Assembly: GCA_902761395.1 (NCBI GenBank)
Contig: CACWKJ010000120.1
Location: 1 to 6,623, forward strand
Origin: an uncultured Elusimicrobium sp.
GTDB taxonomy: Bacteria; Elusimicrobiota; Endomicrobiia; Endomicrobiales; Endomicrobiaceae
Length of the DNA stretch: 6,623 nt
Direction: 5' to 3'
Every line of letters starts with the position of its first letter. Within the stretch, counting starts at the first letter, position 1. Of this stretch, positions 1-6,589 are shown one piece after another. A program made the position numbers and the translations under genes. Under the pieces are notes generated by a model. That model was given only the letters and a program-made list of their open reading frames with translations, was not told the origin of the DNA and ran no database searches.

Positions 1-2
1 TC

Positions 3-128
3 TTCGGAGATGACTCCGGGCTGGATTTTACCAAAATCACCAACACCGACATCCGGGGCTTCTTCACAGACAGATACAGCACAGTCGAGGAGTTTTTGAA
101 AAAAAACTTCGATGAGTACGGGAACTGA
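3..128 (+). CDS. C-terminal end of an unrecognised protein (5' partial)
   Basis: The frame is open from the left edge of the window and ends at TGA (126-128), giving about 41 residues that start FGDDSGLDFTKITN and end NFDEYGN. The segment is soluble, mixed acidic and basic, and has no membrane stretch. I do not recognise the family and assign no function. Codons use G/C at many third positions, unlike the genes to the right of position 411, which places it in the left piece of the window. It could be coupled to what follows: an ATG at 112 lies inside its last codons. It is also possible that a base error near the C-run at 129-133 truncates it, because another frame stays open from 116 to 265. 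Confidence 0.5.
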   Translation, partial: FGDDSGLDFTKITNTDIRGFFTDRYSTVEEFLKKNFDEYGN

Positions 129-265
129 CCCCCGGTTATTCCGATGAAGAGGAGGAAATCCCTGATTATTATGATGTCAGGGTCAAAAGGCAGCCAAGTG
201 CAGCCCGTCTAGTACCTTTGATCTTTACATCATTATTATTGAAAGGCAGGAACAATGATTTTTAA
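112..265 (+). pseudogene. possible frameshifted small ORF
   Basis: An ATG at 112 opens MSTGTDP and then hits a stop at 145-147. If one C is removed from the five-C run at 129-133, the reading continues as an acidic stretch (GYSDEEEEIPDYYDVRV), a basic patch (KRQ) and a short hydrophobic run (LVPLIFTSLLL), ending at TAA 263-265. This would be about 50 residues, overlapping the next ATG at 255 by 11 bases. The acidic stretch and the tight overlaps with both neighbours look gene-like, but there is no clear ribosome binding site and an open run this short can arise by chance. An alternative is that the same frame is the true tail of the preceding gene, joined by an indel around 122-133. No function is assigned. 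Confidence 0.25.
241..250 (+). promoter_or_regulatory. ribosome binding site for the ATG at 255
   Basis: The sequence GAAAGGCAGG ends 4 bases before the ATG at 255. Its purine-rich AGG elements fit a Shine-Dalgarno site and support this start for the membrane protein. Confidence 0.5.
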
Positions 266-485
266 AAGCGGAAAAAAACTTCATATACCTGCTCTCGTTC
301 TTCTGATCACGACGGTCGTCCTTGCCGCACTTCTTTTGACAAAAGAGTTCCCCTGGCTGCCGCCCCGCCAGGAATATGAAAATAATGCCGTCAAAAAGAG
401 CCGGATCATCTTTTCAAAGCCTTCCGGTAATTTTAAACTTACTATTTCATTTTTTGCATTCATTGATATTTTAATACCTTTATAA
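255..485 (+). CDS. N-terminal part of a single-pass membrane protein, cut at the seam
   Basis: The start ATG has a purine-rich ribosome binding site just upstream. The protein opens with a short basic segment (MIFKSGKKLH) followed by about 20 hydrophobic residues (roughly 12-29, PALVLLITTVVLAALLLT). This is a typical N-terminal membrane anchor or uncleaved signal with the basic side in the cytoplasm, followed by an extracytoplasmic segment containing FPWLPPRQEYENNAV. Only about residues 1-52 appear genuine. Beyond about position 410 the frame runs antisense through the YbaB-like gene in AT-rich DNA and stops at 483-485, so the last 25 or so residues are probably read-through of foreign sequence. 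The family is not recognised. It lies just downstream of the other left-piece fragments in the same direction, so they may form an operon. Confidence 0.5.
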   Translation: MIFKSGKKLHIPALVLLITTVVLAALLLTKEFPWLPPRQEYENNAVKKSRIIFSKPSGNFKLTISFFAFIDILIPL

Positions 486-580
486 TCTATATCAACAATT
501 TTTGCTTTCAAAGCTTTTTCCATTTCTTTAACTTTACTTCTCATTGACATTGCTTCTTTAGCCATCTTAAATAATTCCAT
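281..580 (-). CDS. YbaB/EbfC-like nucleoid-associated protein, C-terminally truncated
   Basis: The start is the ATG at 580, because GGAG (588-591) lies 6 bases upstream. An in-frame TTG at 592 overlaps that site and is less likely. Residues 1-57 run from a lysine- and methionine-rich amphipathic helix (MELFKMAKEAMSMRSKVKEM) into a strand region containing DYKGIKISMNAKNEIVSLKL. This matches the YbaB pattern of a long N-terminal helix followed by a sheet with V-x-V-x-x-N-x-K-x-E-V-x-x-I. Members are small dimeric DNA-binding proteins of about 100 residues, usually encoded near dnaX and recR. After about residue 57 (position 410) the frame passes into antisense of the membrane-protein gene. The frame's total length of 99 codons resembles the family by coincidence, but the tail has no YbaB character. 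It follows the 1795-residue gene on the same strand. Confidence 0.6.
   Translation of the reverse strand: MELFKMAKEAMSMRSKVKEMEKALKAKIVDIDYKGIKISMNAKNEIVSLKLPEGFEKMIRLFLTALFSYSWRGGSQGNSFVKRSAARTTVVIRRTRAGI
405..422. other. composition breakpoint: probable chimeric or recombination junction
   Basis: Base composition changes abruptly here, from 25 G+C in bases 361-410 to 14 G+C in bases 421-480. Coding on the plus strand (membrane protein) is meaningful only to the left, and coding on the minus strand (YbaB-like) only to the right. Both genes are interrupted mid-domain at the same place. There is no insertion-sequence end, tRNA or obvious repeat at the point. The exact base cannot be fixed from one sequence. 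Confidence 0.7.
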
Positions 581-587
581 AATTTTC

Positions 588-591
588 TCCA
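588..591 (-). promoter_or_regulatory. ribosome binding site (GGAG) of the YbaB-like gene
   Basis: On the minus strand the sequence reads TTGGAGAAAATTATG. GGAG sits 6 bases before the ATG at 580. This decides in favour of that start over the overlapping TTG at 592. Confidence 0.6.
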
Positions 592-662
592 AAACAAAAT
601 TTTATAAATTTTAACAATTTAGACTAAAAACAAAATTTTATAAATTTTAACAATTTAGACTA
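591..662. repeat. perfect 36-bp tandem duplication, two copies
   Basis: Copy 1 is 591-626 and copy 2 is 627-662. They are identical and directly adjacent, with no spacer. Each is almost all A and T and holds a perfect inverted repeat with 7-base arms and a 3-base loop (596-612 and 632-648, AAAATTT-TAT-AAATTTT on the plus strand). The pair fills most of the 105-bp gap between the stop of the 1795-residue gene (686) and the start of the YbaB-like gene (580), ending at the latter's ribosome binding site. On the minus strand each copy has TTGTTA and TATAAA elements, but the spacing within one copy is too short for a standard promoter. It could be a duplicated promoter or leader, a weak A/T-only hairpin, or simply replication slippage. 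Confidence 0.9.
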
Positions 663-685
663 TATTTTTCAAATAAAATAAAGTA

Positions 686-3600
686 CTATGCCGCTGATAG
701 TATTGACTGCATAGTTTCCATTCTGTTTTCCAAAGAAAGTTCCTGTTCCAAATCTACTTCCGGTACTTCTTGTCTGATTATCAATTCGTCCCAATCTTTT
801 TCAAGCTGTCTTTGTTCCGTAGTATCTGCATATATATATTTTATAAATTCGGCAATTAAAATATATGCTATTTCTTCTTTACTTCCTATTTGTTGTTCCA
901 ACACATCTAATAATTTATCCATATTCTCTTTTTTGAAGTTTTCATCCTGTTTTGCAGCATCCGAGAACACTTTGAACAATGAAGCTTTTTCTTCCGCATT
1001 TAAAAGAGGTAACAACGAAAGTAAATTAACTAATATATCTAAAGGAATCTCTTTTAGCCCCTCTTTATTATCCACCAACGGAACAATATCACCTTTTAAT
1101 GAATATGCTATCAATCTTGTCCATTCACCTAAAGATAGCTTCAAAGCACTGACATTTCCGTAATGATATGTTTCGGATGCGAGGTCAAAGCTCATATTAT
1201 ATATATCAAAATTTTTATCTCCCAAAGTCGCTACATTTTCATTTAAGAATTTTTTCAATGTTGAGCCTGCACGGGTTTGAGAAAACGGTGTCTGTATAAT
1301 AACAACATCTATATCGTCTTTATCTTGTATAAAATCTCTAAACTCTTTTTTCGCAAAAATGTTTGCTATGTTTTCCGGGGTATTGGAAGCTTTTGTTTCC
1401 AACACAATTGATTTTATCAGTTGATTAATTTCTTTTCTTGTTAGACCATCTTGTCTTGCCGATTCCAAAATTATCCATTTAATTATTGCAGCTTCGGTAA
1501 CACCATCTTCGGACACGAGATAAAAAATTTCATCTCTTGATATAGGAGAGGTAAGTTTTTCATCCAACAACAATGGCTCATCATTGATTTCTACTTGCAC
1601 AGCATCTATATCTTTATCCTCAAGACTATCAAAAGCACTTTTGGTTAAAGATAATAAATCTTTTACTGTTCTGATATTATCTTTTGATGTTCTTGTTTGT
1701 TCTTTTTCTTCAACAAGATTATTATATTCAGTATAAGCTTCGGGATTTCTTAAATTCCTTATTATTCTCAAAGAACCTCTCTTATTACCGGAAATAAATA
1801 TTTTACTGAGTTTTCCTCCTCTATATAGCTTGTATGTTCTTACAAAAGAAGAAATATTTAAGTTACCCAATAACAAACCAATCGTCGATTGCGGATCCAT
1901 TTCGGTAAAATCACTGGGCGAAAGAAGAGTATCCACTTCTTGATATAATGCCTCTTTTCTCCTTAATGTATTTTTAACGGCTATAGATTTTACAAAAGAC
2001 ATTAACGCTTTTTGTCCCTGATAAGATTCAAACTGTTTGTGTACATCTTCGTAACTATCAGCAGAGCCTATTGTCAAAGCTAAATATTCTATAATTTCGT
2101 GTAATGCCAATTGTTTCAACATATCTTCTTTATAATGTTCATTACCTTCTCTATACTTTTTATATGCCTCTCTATCCAATTCTCTCAAGAAAGCTTCACT
2201 GATATAAACGGTAGCAATACCTTCCGGAGTTACCTCTAATGTAGCAAAAGAAAAAGTCGACATGTCTTCAACCAGGTCCAGCGATCTTGATACAACAAAG
2301 TTCACACTTGAAATTCCGGTAGAAAAATCTTTAGTATCAATTCCCAACTCTCCCAACAAATCGGAAATTTCAGATAATATTCTCATTACAATTTCCTTCG
2401 GTTGTGAAAACAATGAGAAAAAGGATGAAACTATATCATCAAGTTCTTCATAATCGAAAACATTTAGTTCTTCACCGGGATGTTCTTTTTTTACTTTTTT
2501 TGAAGCAACACCTAACTTTTCAACCAGTTCTATAGCCAGAGAATATGTTCTAACCATCGGCAACATATTAATTTCATCTTCGGATAATTCCGGATTTTTT
2601 ACTTTTTCATCACTCACAACCTTCTTCCTTATATCCTGTAGAATAATACTAACAAGTTCGGAATGGTTTATTATGGCATGCTGAACTAACATTGCTACAT
2701 TGTTTCCTAAGGACATTAAAGGTAAAAATTTTCGCGGTCTGGCAAAATCCATAGTAATAAATATTTTTTCTTTATTCTCTTTTTTACCTATTTCTCTACT
2801 ACTCTTATCGGCAACATACTCAAAATGTATATCTTGAGATTCCAACAAATTTTGAACGGCCTCAAATTCATAACCTTCGTAATCGACAAAATATTTCCTA
2901 TCGTTAACAATAAGGTTGTATCGTGCATTCGGTTTTTTTCTTGTATCTACTCCGGTTATTTTCGCTCCGAGCTTATCTGACAACAATTCCAGTATCTGTT
3001 TTTCGTTTACTTTTTCCGATTTCGTTTTTATGAAAATACAAGTTTTATAATAATTTATTATGTCACTGTAATTTATAACTCCGTAATCCAATGCTTCAAA
3101 CAGTTCAAACATGTTTGATAAATTATAATGGTTTGCTATCATTACGGATCTTTTTACAAATACGGATGGTGCAATATCTTCCAATTCAAGATTATCCATC
3201 ACCTTTGATATGATATCCAATGCCTCAGCCAAAAGTTCTTTGTTCCTTAAAATTTCGTTTCTTGAGTTGAGATCGTAAAGTTTATCTATAAAATCTTCGT
3301 CGGATAATTCTTTATCATCGAACATAACACTATTATTTTCATAAAACAACAAGTATGCCGCAAACTCGCTTAAATCTGATTTCTTCGCTATTTTTTCAGA
3401 AAAACTTGTACTGATACTTTTGTTCTCTGCACCGGTTTTTAATAAATATTGCAATTGTGTTCTTATGGGCTTTCTTTTTAATTCTTCATCGGTCATTCTC
3501 ACTGCTTTAGATTTAGTTTCGGTCTTTATGATTTTGTACACTTTTGCATCTTCAACTTTAACATCCATACCTTTCGGGTTACCATCTTCATCATATACGG

Positions 3601-6073
3601 CAACCGTAACATCAGCAAAATATTTACTGTTTACCAATTCATTCACAGTTGCATCTTTAGGCAAGTCCATTACAAAATAACCGCCCTCGTATTCAACAAA
3701 AAATATAGTTCTGTTCCCTAAATTTTTATTTTCAAAAATTTGACTTCTGTTTTTATCTAAATCTGCCTCGGGTGTATATTCATCCGGAGTAAATACAAAT
3801 TGTTTTCTCTCTTCTCCGATATCCTTTACCACAAATTTGAGAGCTATTTCATGAATAAAAGTACCATCGAAAAGTACTAAGTTCATTAAAACTTTTATTT
3901 TATTTCTTATTTCACTTATTTTACTTTCCAGTTCTTCCGCTTCTTTTTTTGTGGTTGTTTCTTTATCTTCCAAAGTTTTTAACTCTTGTATTAACTCCTC
4001 TATTTCCGGATAAATTTCAATCTTTCTTCCTGTTTTGTATTGGTAGTGTGGAGCCGAAAGTGTTTCCAAATTATAAAAACCGTAAATTTCTTCTTCATAA
4101 TCCACTTTTTTGTATAAACATGCTTCTATAGGTAACGATTTTTTTAGTGCGGAAAATTTTATTCTTGCCTGTTTATTATTATAGTCTCTCTCAAACTTAT
4201 CAAAGTTACTTCCAAAAGATTCGGAAAAAGCTTTAATCATATCGTTGGTAACATGTTTATCATATTCTTCATTCTCTATAACAATATGTAATCCTATTAA
4301 ATCTTTAAGTTCTTTACTGAAAATATCAACGAAAAACAATTCAACCCACTTTTGATTATTTTCCAAACGTGTTCTTAGTTTGTTCATTTCTCTCAAACCG
4401 GAATAATCAAGGAATTCTTTCGGCAAAGCATCAAATGTCTTTTTAATATAATTAACTAGTTCATAGTCGGCAAAAATTTTACTCCTTGTTTCGGAAACCA
4501 ATTTATTTACTAATTCTTTTTGTTTATCATCCAACGAATCATAGTCACTATCTATATGTTTTAAAATGAATTCTATATCGGTCTTTTTCGTATCTTTAGT
4601 TTTAGCAGAATCAAAAATAGCTTTAAACAAAGGATCATCGGACCTTAATATAAATTTAACCAAACCTTTTTCCGTTTTTCCTATTGTGTGTATAATTTCT
4701 CCTTTCCTTCTTTCCGAATTTAATTTTTCGTGCATACTATACAAAGATTTCGGTCTAAACTTCACAACAGCAGAATCTTTTGGAAGTCCTTGTTCTTGGA
4801 GTAAATTTTCTGCTGCTATTTTAATATCTTCATTAATTTTTTTTAACTCCGTATATTGTACCCCATACAAAGTTTCTATTATGTTTAACAAATTCAGATA
4901 TTCCTGAGGATTTGAAATCTCAAACAAATCATTTCTTACATATTCGTACATATCGGAATTTCCAAATCTTCTTGATAACGGTAAATAAACCGAATGTACC
5001 AAAAGAGTAGCCCGATTTTTTGCTTCATGCATTTTCTCTTCGGTTGTATACTTTTCCGGATTTGGATATTTTGCTTGGGTAAGTTTATGAGCAATTAATG
5101 CCAACAATGTTTCTTCGTTTTCCGCGGTTTTAGCAACAAGATCCCAATAGTTTTGTAACGATCTTTCCCCCTGCATATCTTCAAAATCTTTAAATTGTTC
5201 ATCTATCTTTTTTATAGCATCCAAACTTTTGAACAACGATGGCAAATATTCGTCTAACCCCGGTATCTTCAAATTTCTCAACTTATCTCTTATTGTTTCG
5301 CTATCATCTTTTTCCGTATCTTTCTTTATTTCGGTATCATCCATTTCCAACAGTAAAACTATTGCCTGTGCTTTAATAAAAGCCTCAAAATTCGGATCTT
5401 CTTCAGGTTTTGTATCTTCCTTTGTCTCTTTATCTCTGGCAAAATCTCTCCATTGCTCCAAGTGAGAATATTTGTCGTATCCTATTCTGAAAACTTGAAG
5501 ATTTGTAGAATTATCATAAACAAATTCTTCTATTACCTTTAAAAAATCTCTACTGTTTTTCACTTCTCTGGTTGAAGTATCGGACTTTTTCTCTTGCTCT
5601 TCTAAATAATCCTTTACAAAATCGTTTATCGTATCAATGGCATTTTTCTTTTCTTGTATGAAATCTGTCCAAGTATTGTTATTTCCGTACCTGTTTGCGG
5701 ATAAAAATTTCCATGCATTTAAAACTTCGTCCAATCTCTTTTGGTTTGTTTCATCGTTCGAAAACACACTATGTTTTAAAAGTTCCACCTGTTCTTCAAC
5801 CGAAATAGGAAGATTATCGAAATCAAAGTCTTTACTTCCGTAGGATATTTTGGCTATATATTGGAAAATCATTTTATTCAAGATAGCCTCAAAAGACATC
5901 AAAGACCATCTTGTTGTAAAAATCTTATCTTTATCCTCGGAATAAACAGAATGGAAAGACTTTCCTATCCAACCTTTTCCGTCTTCCGAAATTGTATGAT
6001 ACATTCTTGCAATAAAATCCAAAGTATCCACACTGTCACTTGCTTTCAAAGAATCCTGCATAACACCATTCAT
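686..6073 (-). CDS. giant RelA/SpoT-like multidomain protein with degenerate catalytic sites
   Basis: The start ATG at 6073 has AAGGAG 5 bases upstream, and the frame ends at TAG (688-686), giving 1795 residues. Residues 1-200 are unrecognised and helical. About 230-375 resembles an RSH HD hydrolase domain: LLEMDDTE replaces LLHDxxEDT, IAHKL replaces LADRL, and YLPLSRRFGN resembles the yaPLAhRLG helix. About 437-680 resembles the (p)ppGpp synthetase: R440, K442, S446 and K450 keep the R-x-K-x3-S-x3-K spacing, and D591 in DLIGLHIV fits the metal Asp. E650 fits ExQ but Gln is Cys652. NGYQSLH is not recognisable. A 130-residue insert and a coiled coil (about 690-728) interrupt the domain. A TGS-like domain follows (about 788-852, with DLPKDATVNEL), then an RSH-like helical region (about 866-1009) and a possible ACT fold (1011-1088). 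The rest is unrecognised apart from HEIIE at 1325-1329. No signal peptide or membrane span is visible, so it is probably cytoplasmic. Normal long RSH proteins have about 700-750 residues. I infer RSH ancestry with lost hydrolase and doubtful synthetase activity. Confidence 0.6.
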   Translation of the reverse strand: MNGVMQDSLKASDSVDTLDFIARMYHTISEDGKGWIGKSFHSVYSEDKDKIFTTRWSLMSFEAILNKMIFQYIAKISYGSKDFDFDNLPISVEEQVELLKHSVFSNDETNQKRLDEVLNAWKFLSANRYGNNNTWTDFIQEKKNAIDTINDFVKDYLEEQEKKSDTSTREVKNSRDFLKVIEEFVYDNSTNLQVFRIGYDKYSHLEQWRDFARDKETKEDTKPEEDPNFEAFIKAQAIVLLLEMDDTEIKKDTEKDDSETIRDKLRNLKIPGLDEYLPSLFKSLDAIKKIDEQFKDFEDMQGERSLQNYWDLVAKTAENEETLLALIAHKLTQAKYPNPEKYTTEEKMHEAKNRATLLVHSVYLPLSRRFGNSDMYEYVRNDLFEISNPQEYLNLLNIIETLYGVQYTELKKINEDIKIAAENLLQEQGLPKDSAVVKFRPKSLYSMHEKLNSERRKGEIIHTIGKTEKGLVKFILRSDDPLFKAIFDSAKTKDTKKTDIEFILKHIDSDYDSLDDKQKELVNKLVSETRSKIFADYELVNYIKKTFDALPKEFLDYSGLREMNKLRTRLENNQKWVELFFVDIFSKELKDLIGLHIVIENEEYDKHVTNDMIKAFSESFGSNFDKFERDYNNKQARIKFSALKKSLPIEACLYKKVDYEEEIYGFYNLETLSAPHYQYKTGRKIEIYPEIEELIQELKTLEDKETTTKKEAEELESKISEIRNKIKVLMNLVLFDGTFIHEIALKFVVKDIGEERKQFVFTPDEYTPEADLDKNRSQIFENKNLGNRTIFFVEYEGGYFVMDLPKDATVNELVNSKYFADVTVAVYDEDGNPKGMDVKVEDAKVYKIIKTETKSKAVRMTDEELKRKPIRTQLQYLLKTGAENKSISTSFSEKIAKKSDLSEFAAYLLFYENNSVMFDDKELSDEDFIDKLYDLNSRNEILRNKELLAEALDIISKVMDNLELEDIAPSVFVKRSVMIANHYNLSNMFELFEALDYGVINYSDIINYYKTCIFIKTKSEKVNEKQILELLSDKLGAKITGVDTRKKPNARYNLIVNDRKYFVDYEGYEFEAVQNLLESQDIHFEYVADKSSREIGKKENKEKIFITMDFARPRKFLPLMSLGNNVAMLVQHAIINHSELVSIILQDIRKKVVSDEKVKNPELSEDEINMLPMVRTYSLAIELVEKLGVASKKVKKEHPGEELNVFDYEELDDIVSSFFSLFSQPKEIVMRILSEISDLLGELGIDTKDFSTGISSVNFVVSRSLDLVEDMSTFSFATLEVTPEGIATVYISEAFLRELDREAYKKYREGNEHYKEDMLKQLALHEIIEYLALTIGSADSYEDVHKQFESYQGQKALMSFVKSIAVKNTLRRKEALYQEVDTLLSPSDFTEMDPQSTIGLLLGNLNISSFVRTYKLYRGGKLSKIFISGNKRGSLRIIRNLRNPEAYTEYNNLVEEKEQTRTSKDNIRTVKDLLSLTKSAFDSLEDKDIDAVQVEINDEPLLLDEKLTSPISRDEIFYLVSEDGVTEAAIIKWIILESARQDGLTRKEINQLIKSIVLETKASNTPENIANIFAKKEFRDFIQDKDDIDVVIIQTPFSQTRAGSTLKKFLNENVATLGDKNFDIYNMSFDLASETYHYGNVSALKLSLGEWTRLIAYSLKGDIVPLVDNKEGLKEIPLDILVNLLSLLPLLNAEEKASLFKVFSDAAKQDENFKKENMDKLLDVLEQQIGSKEEIAYILIAEFIKYIYADTTEQRQLEKDWDELIIRQEVPEVDLEQELSLENRMETMQSILSAA

Positions 6074-6078
6074 ATATT

Positions 6079-6084
6079 CTCCTT
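6079..6084 (-). promoter_or_regulatory. strong ribosome binding site (AAGGAG) of the 1795-residue gene
   Basis: On the minus strand the junction reads TAAGGAGAATATATG. AAGGAG overlaps the TAA stop of the upstream gene and lies 5 bases before the ATG at 6073. This fixes the start and suggests translational coupling of the two genes. Confidence 0.8.
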
Positions 6085-6589
6085 ATAATTCGGCACATTT
6101 TTTATTATCAGCTTCCAACAATTCATAATTTAAAAACGGAGTAACCTCTTGCTCGTCAACAAAGGTATTAATATTTCTTTTATCCAAAGAGGTTGTCGAA
6201 TATTTAAAAACTTGATAGTTCACCAAGCCAAAATCTCTTAATATGGAAGAATACAGAGGTGTAAAATATTGTTCTATGGATTTTGATATTACTCCATTTT
6301 TAACGATAATATCATAATAGATATCGGAATCTTTCATTGAATTGCCTTTGGCAAGAGAACCGCCAATTATTACTGCAAACATAGAATCGTCCATGAGAAT
6401 TTTGTCCAACTTCAATTCGTCCAAAGCTATGTTTTTTGCATTTATCATTGCTTTTTTTACTGCTTTTCTATAATCGTTTTCGGCTCTTTCCATTGCTTCT
6501 ATATATTCATCATAGGAATATTCACCGCTCGCATATTTTTCTTCATAGAATTTTGTATATTTTTCAAAATGATATTTCGTTCTTTCCAT
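6083..6589 (-). CDS. nucleotidyltransferase-fold protein, possibly inactive
   Basis: Read from the ATG at 6589 the protein has 168 residues. An AAAGGG stretch lies 3 bases upstream, which is rather close. The frame stays open to the window edge, with a TTG at 6619, so a longer N-terminus is possible. Residues 1-65 are charged and helical, rich in K, E and Y. Residues 71-95 hold a Pol-beta-type nucleotidyltransferase signature: G77-S78, then LAKGNSMKDSD, then IYYDII. In active members (NTP_transf_2, DUF294 and GlnD-like) the metal motif is S-D-x-D. Here it is S88-D89-I90-Y91, so the second Asp is a Tyr, with D93 two residues further on. The first part of the fold is present, and the remaining 75 residues are not diagnostic. 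It lies 9 bp upstream of the giant RSH-like gene, almost certainly in one operon. The substrate is unknown and loss of catalysis is inferred. Confidence 0.65.
   Translation of the reverse strand: MERTKYHFEKYTKFYEEKYASGEYSYDEYIEAMERAENDYRKAVKKAMINAKNIALDELKLDKILMDDSMFAVIIGGSLAKGNSMKDSDIYYDIIVKNGVISKSIEQYFTPLYSSILRDFGLVNYQVFKYSTTSLDKRNINTFVDEQEVTPFLNYELLEADNKKCAEL

Noticed and set aside
281..410. Tail of the minus-strand frame as the genuine C-terminus of the YbaB-like protein
   Set aside because: It is antisense to a better plus-strand membrane-protein reading with its own ribosome binding site. It lies in DNA of different composition and has no YbaB-like residues.
411..485. Plus-strand continuation of the membrane protein past the seam
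   Set aside because: It runs antisense to the YbaB-like coding region in AT-rich DNA and is best explained as read-through of the junction.
596..648. A/T-only hairpins as a rho-independent terminator for the giant gene
   Set aside because: The stems contain no G-C pairs and would be weak, and the U-run is interrupted by G. Kept only as a property of the repeat.
591..662. 36-bp repeat unit as the remnant of a CRISPR array
   Set aside because: The two copies are directly adjacent with no spacer, the unit is nearly all A/T and no cas genes are present. A tandem duplication explains it.
4566..4907. Plus-strand open frames inside the 1795-residue gene, the largest with 113 codons
   Set aside because: They are antisense to a continuous, ribosome-binding-site-led gene with recognisable domains. 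Their peptides are Ser/Phe/Leu-rich, as expected from the complement of an AT-rich coding strand.
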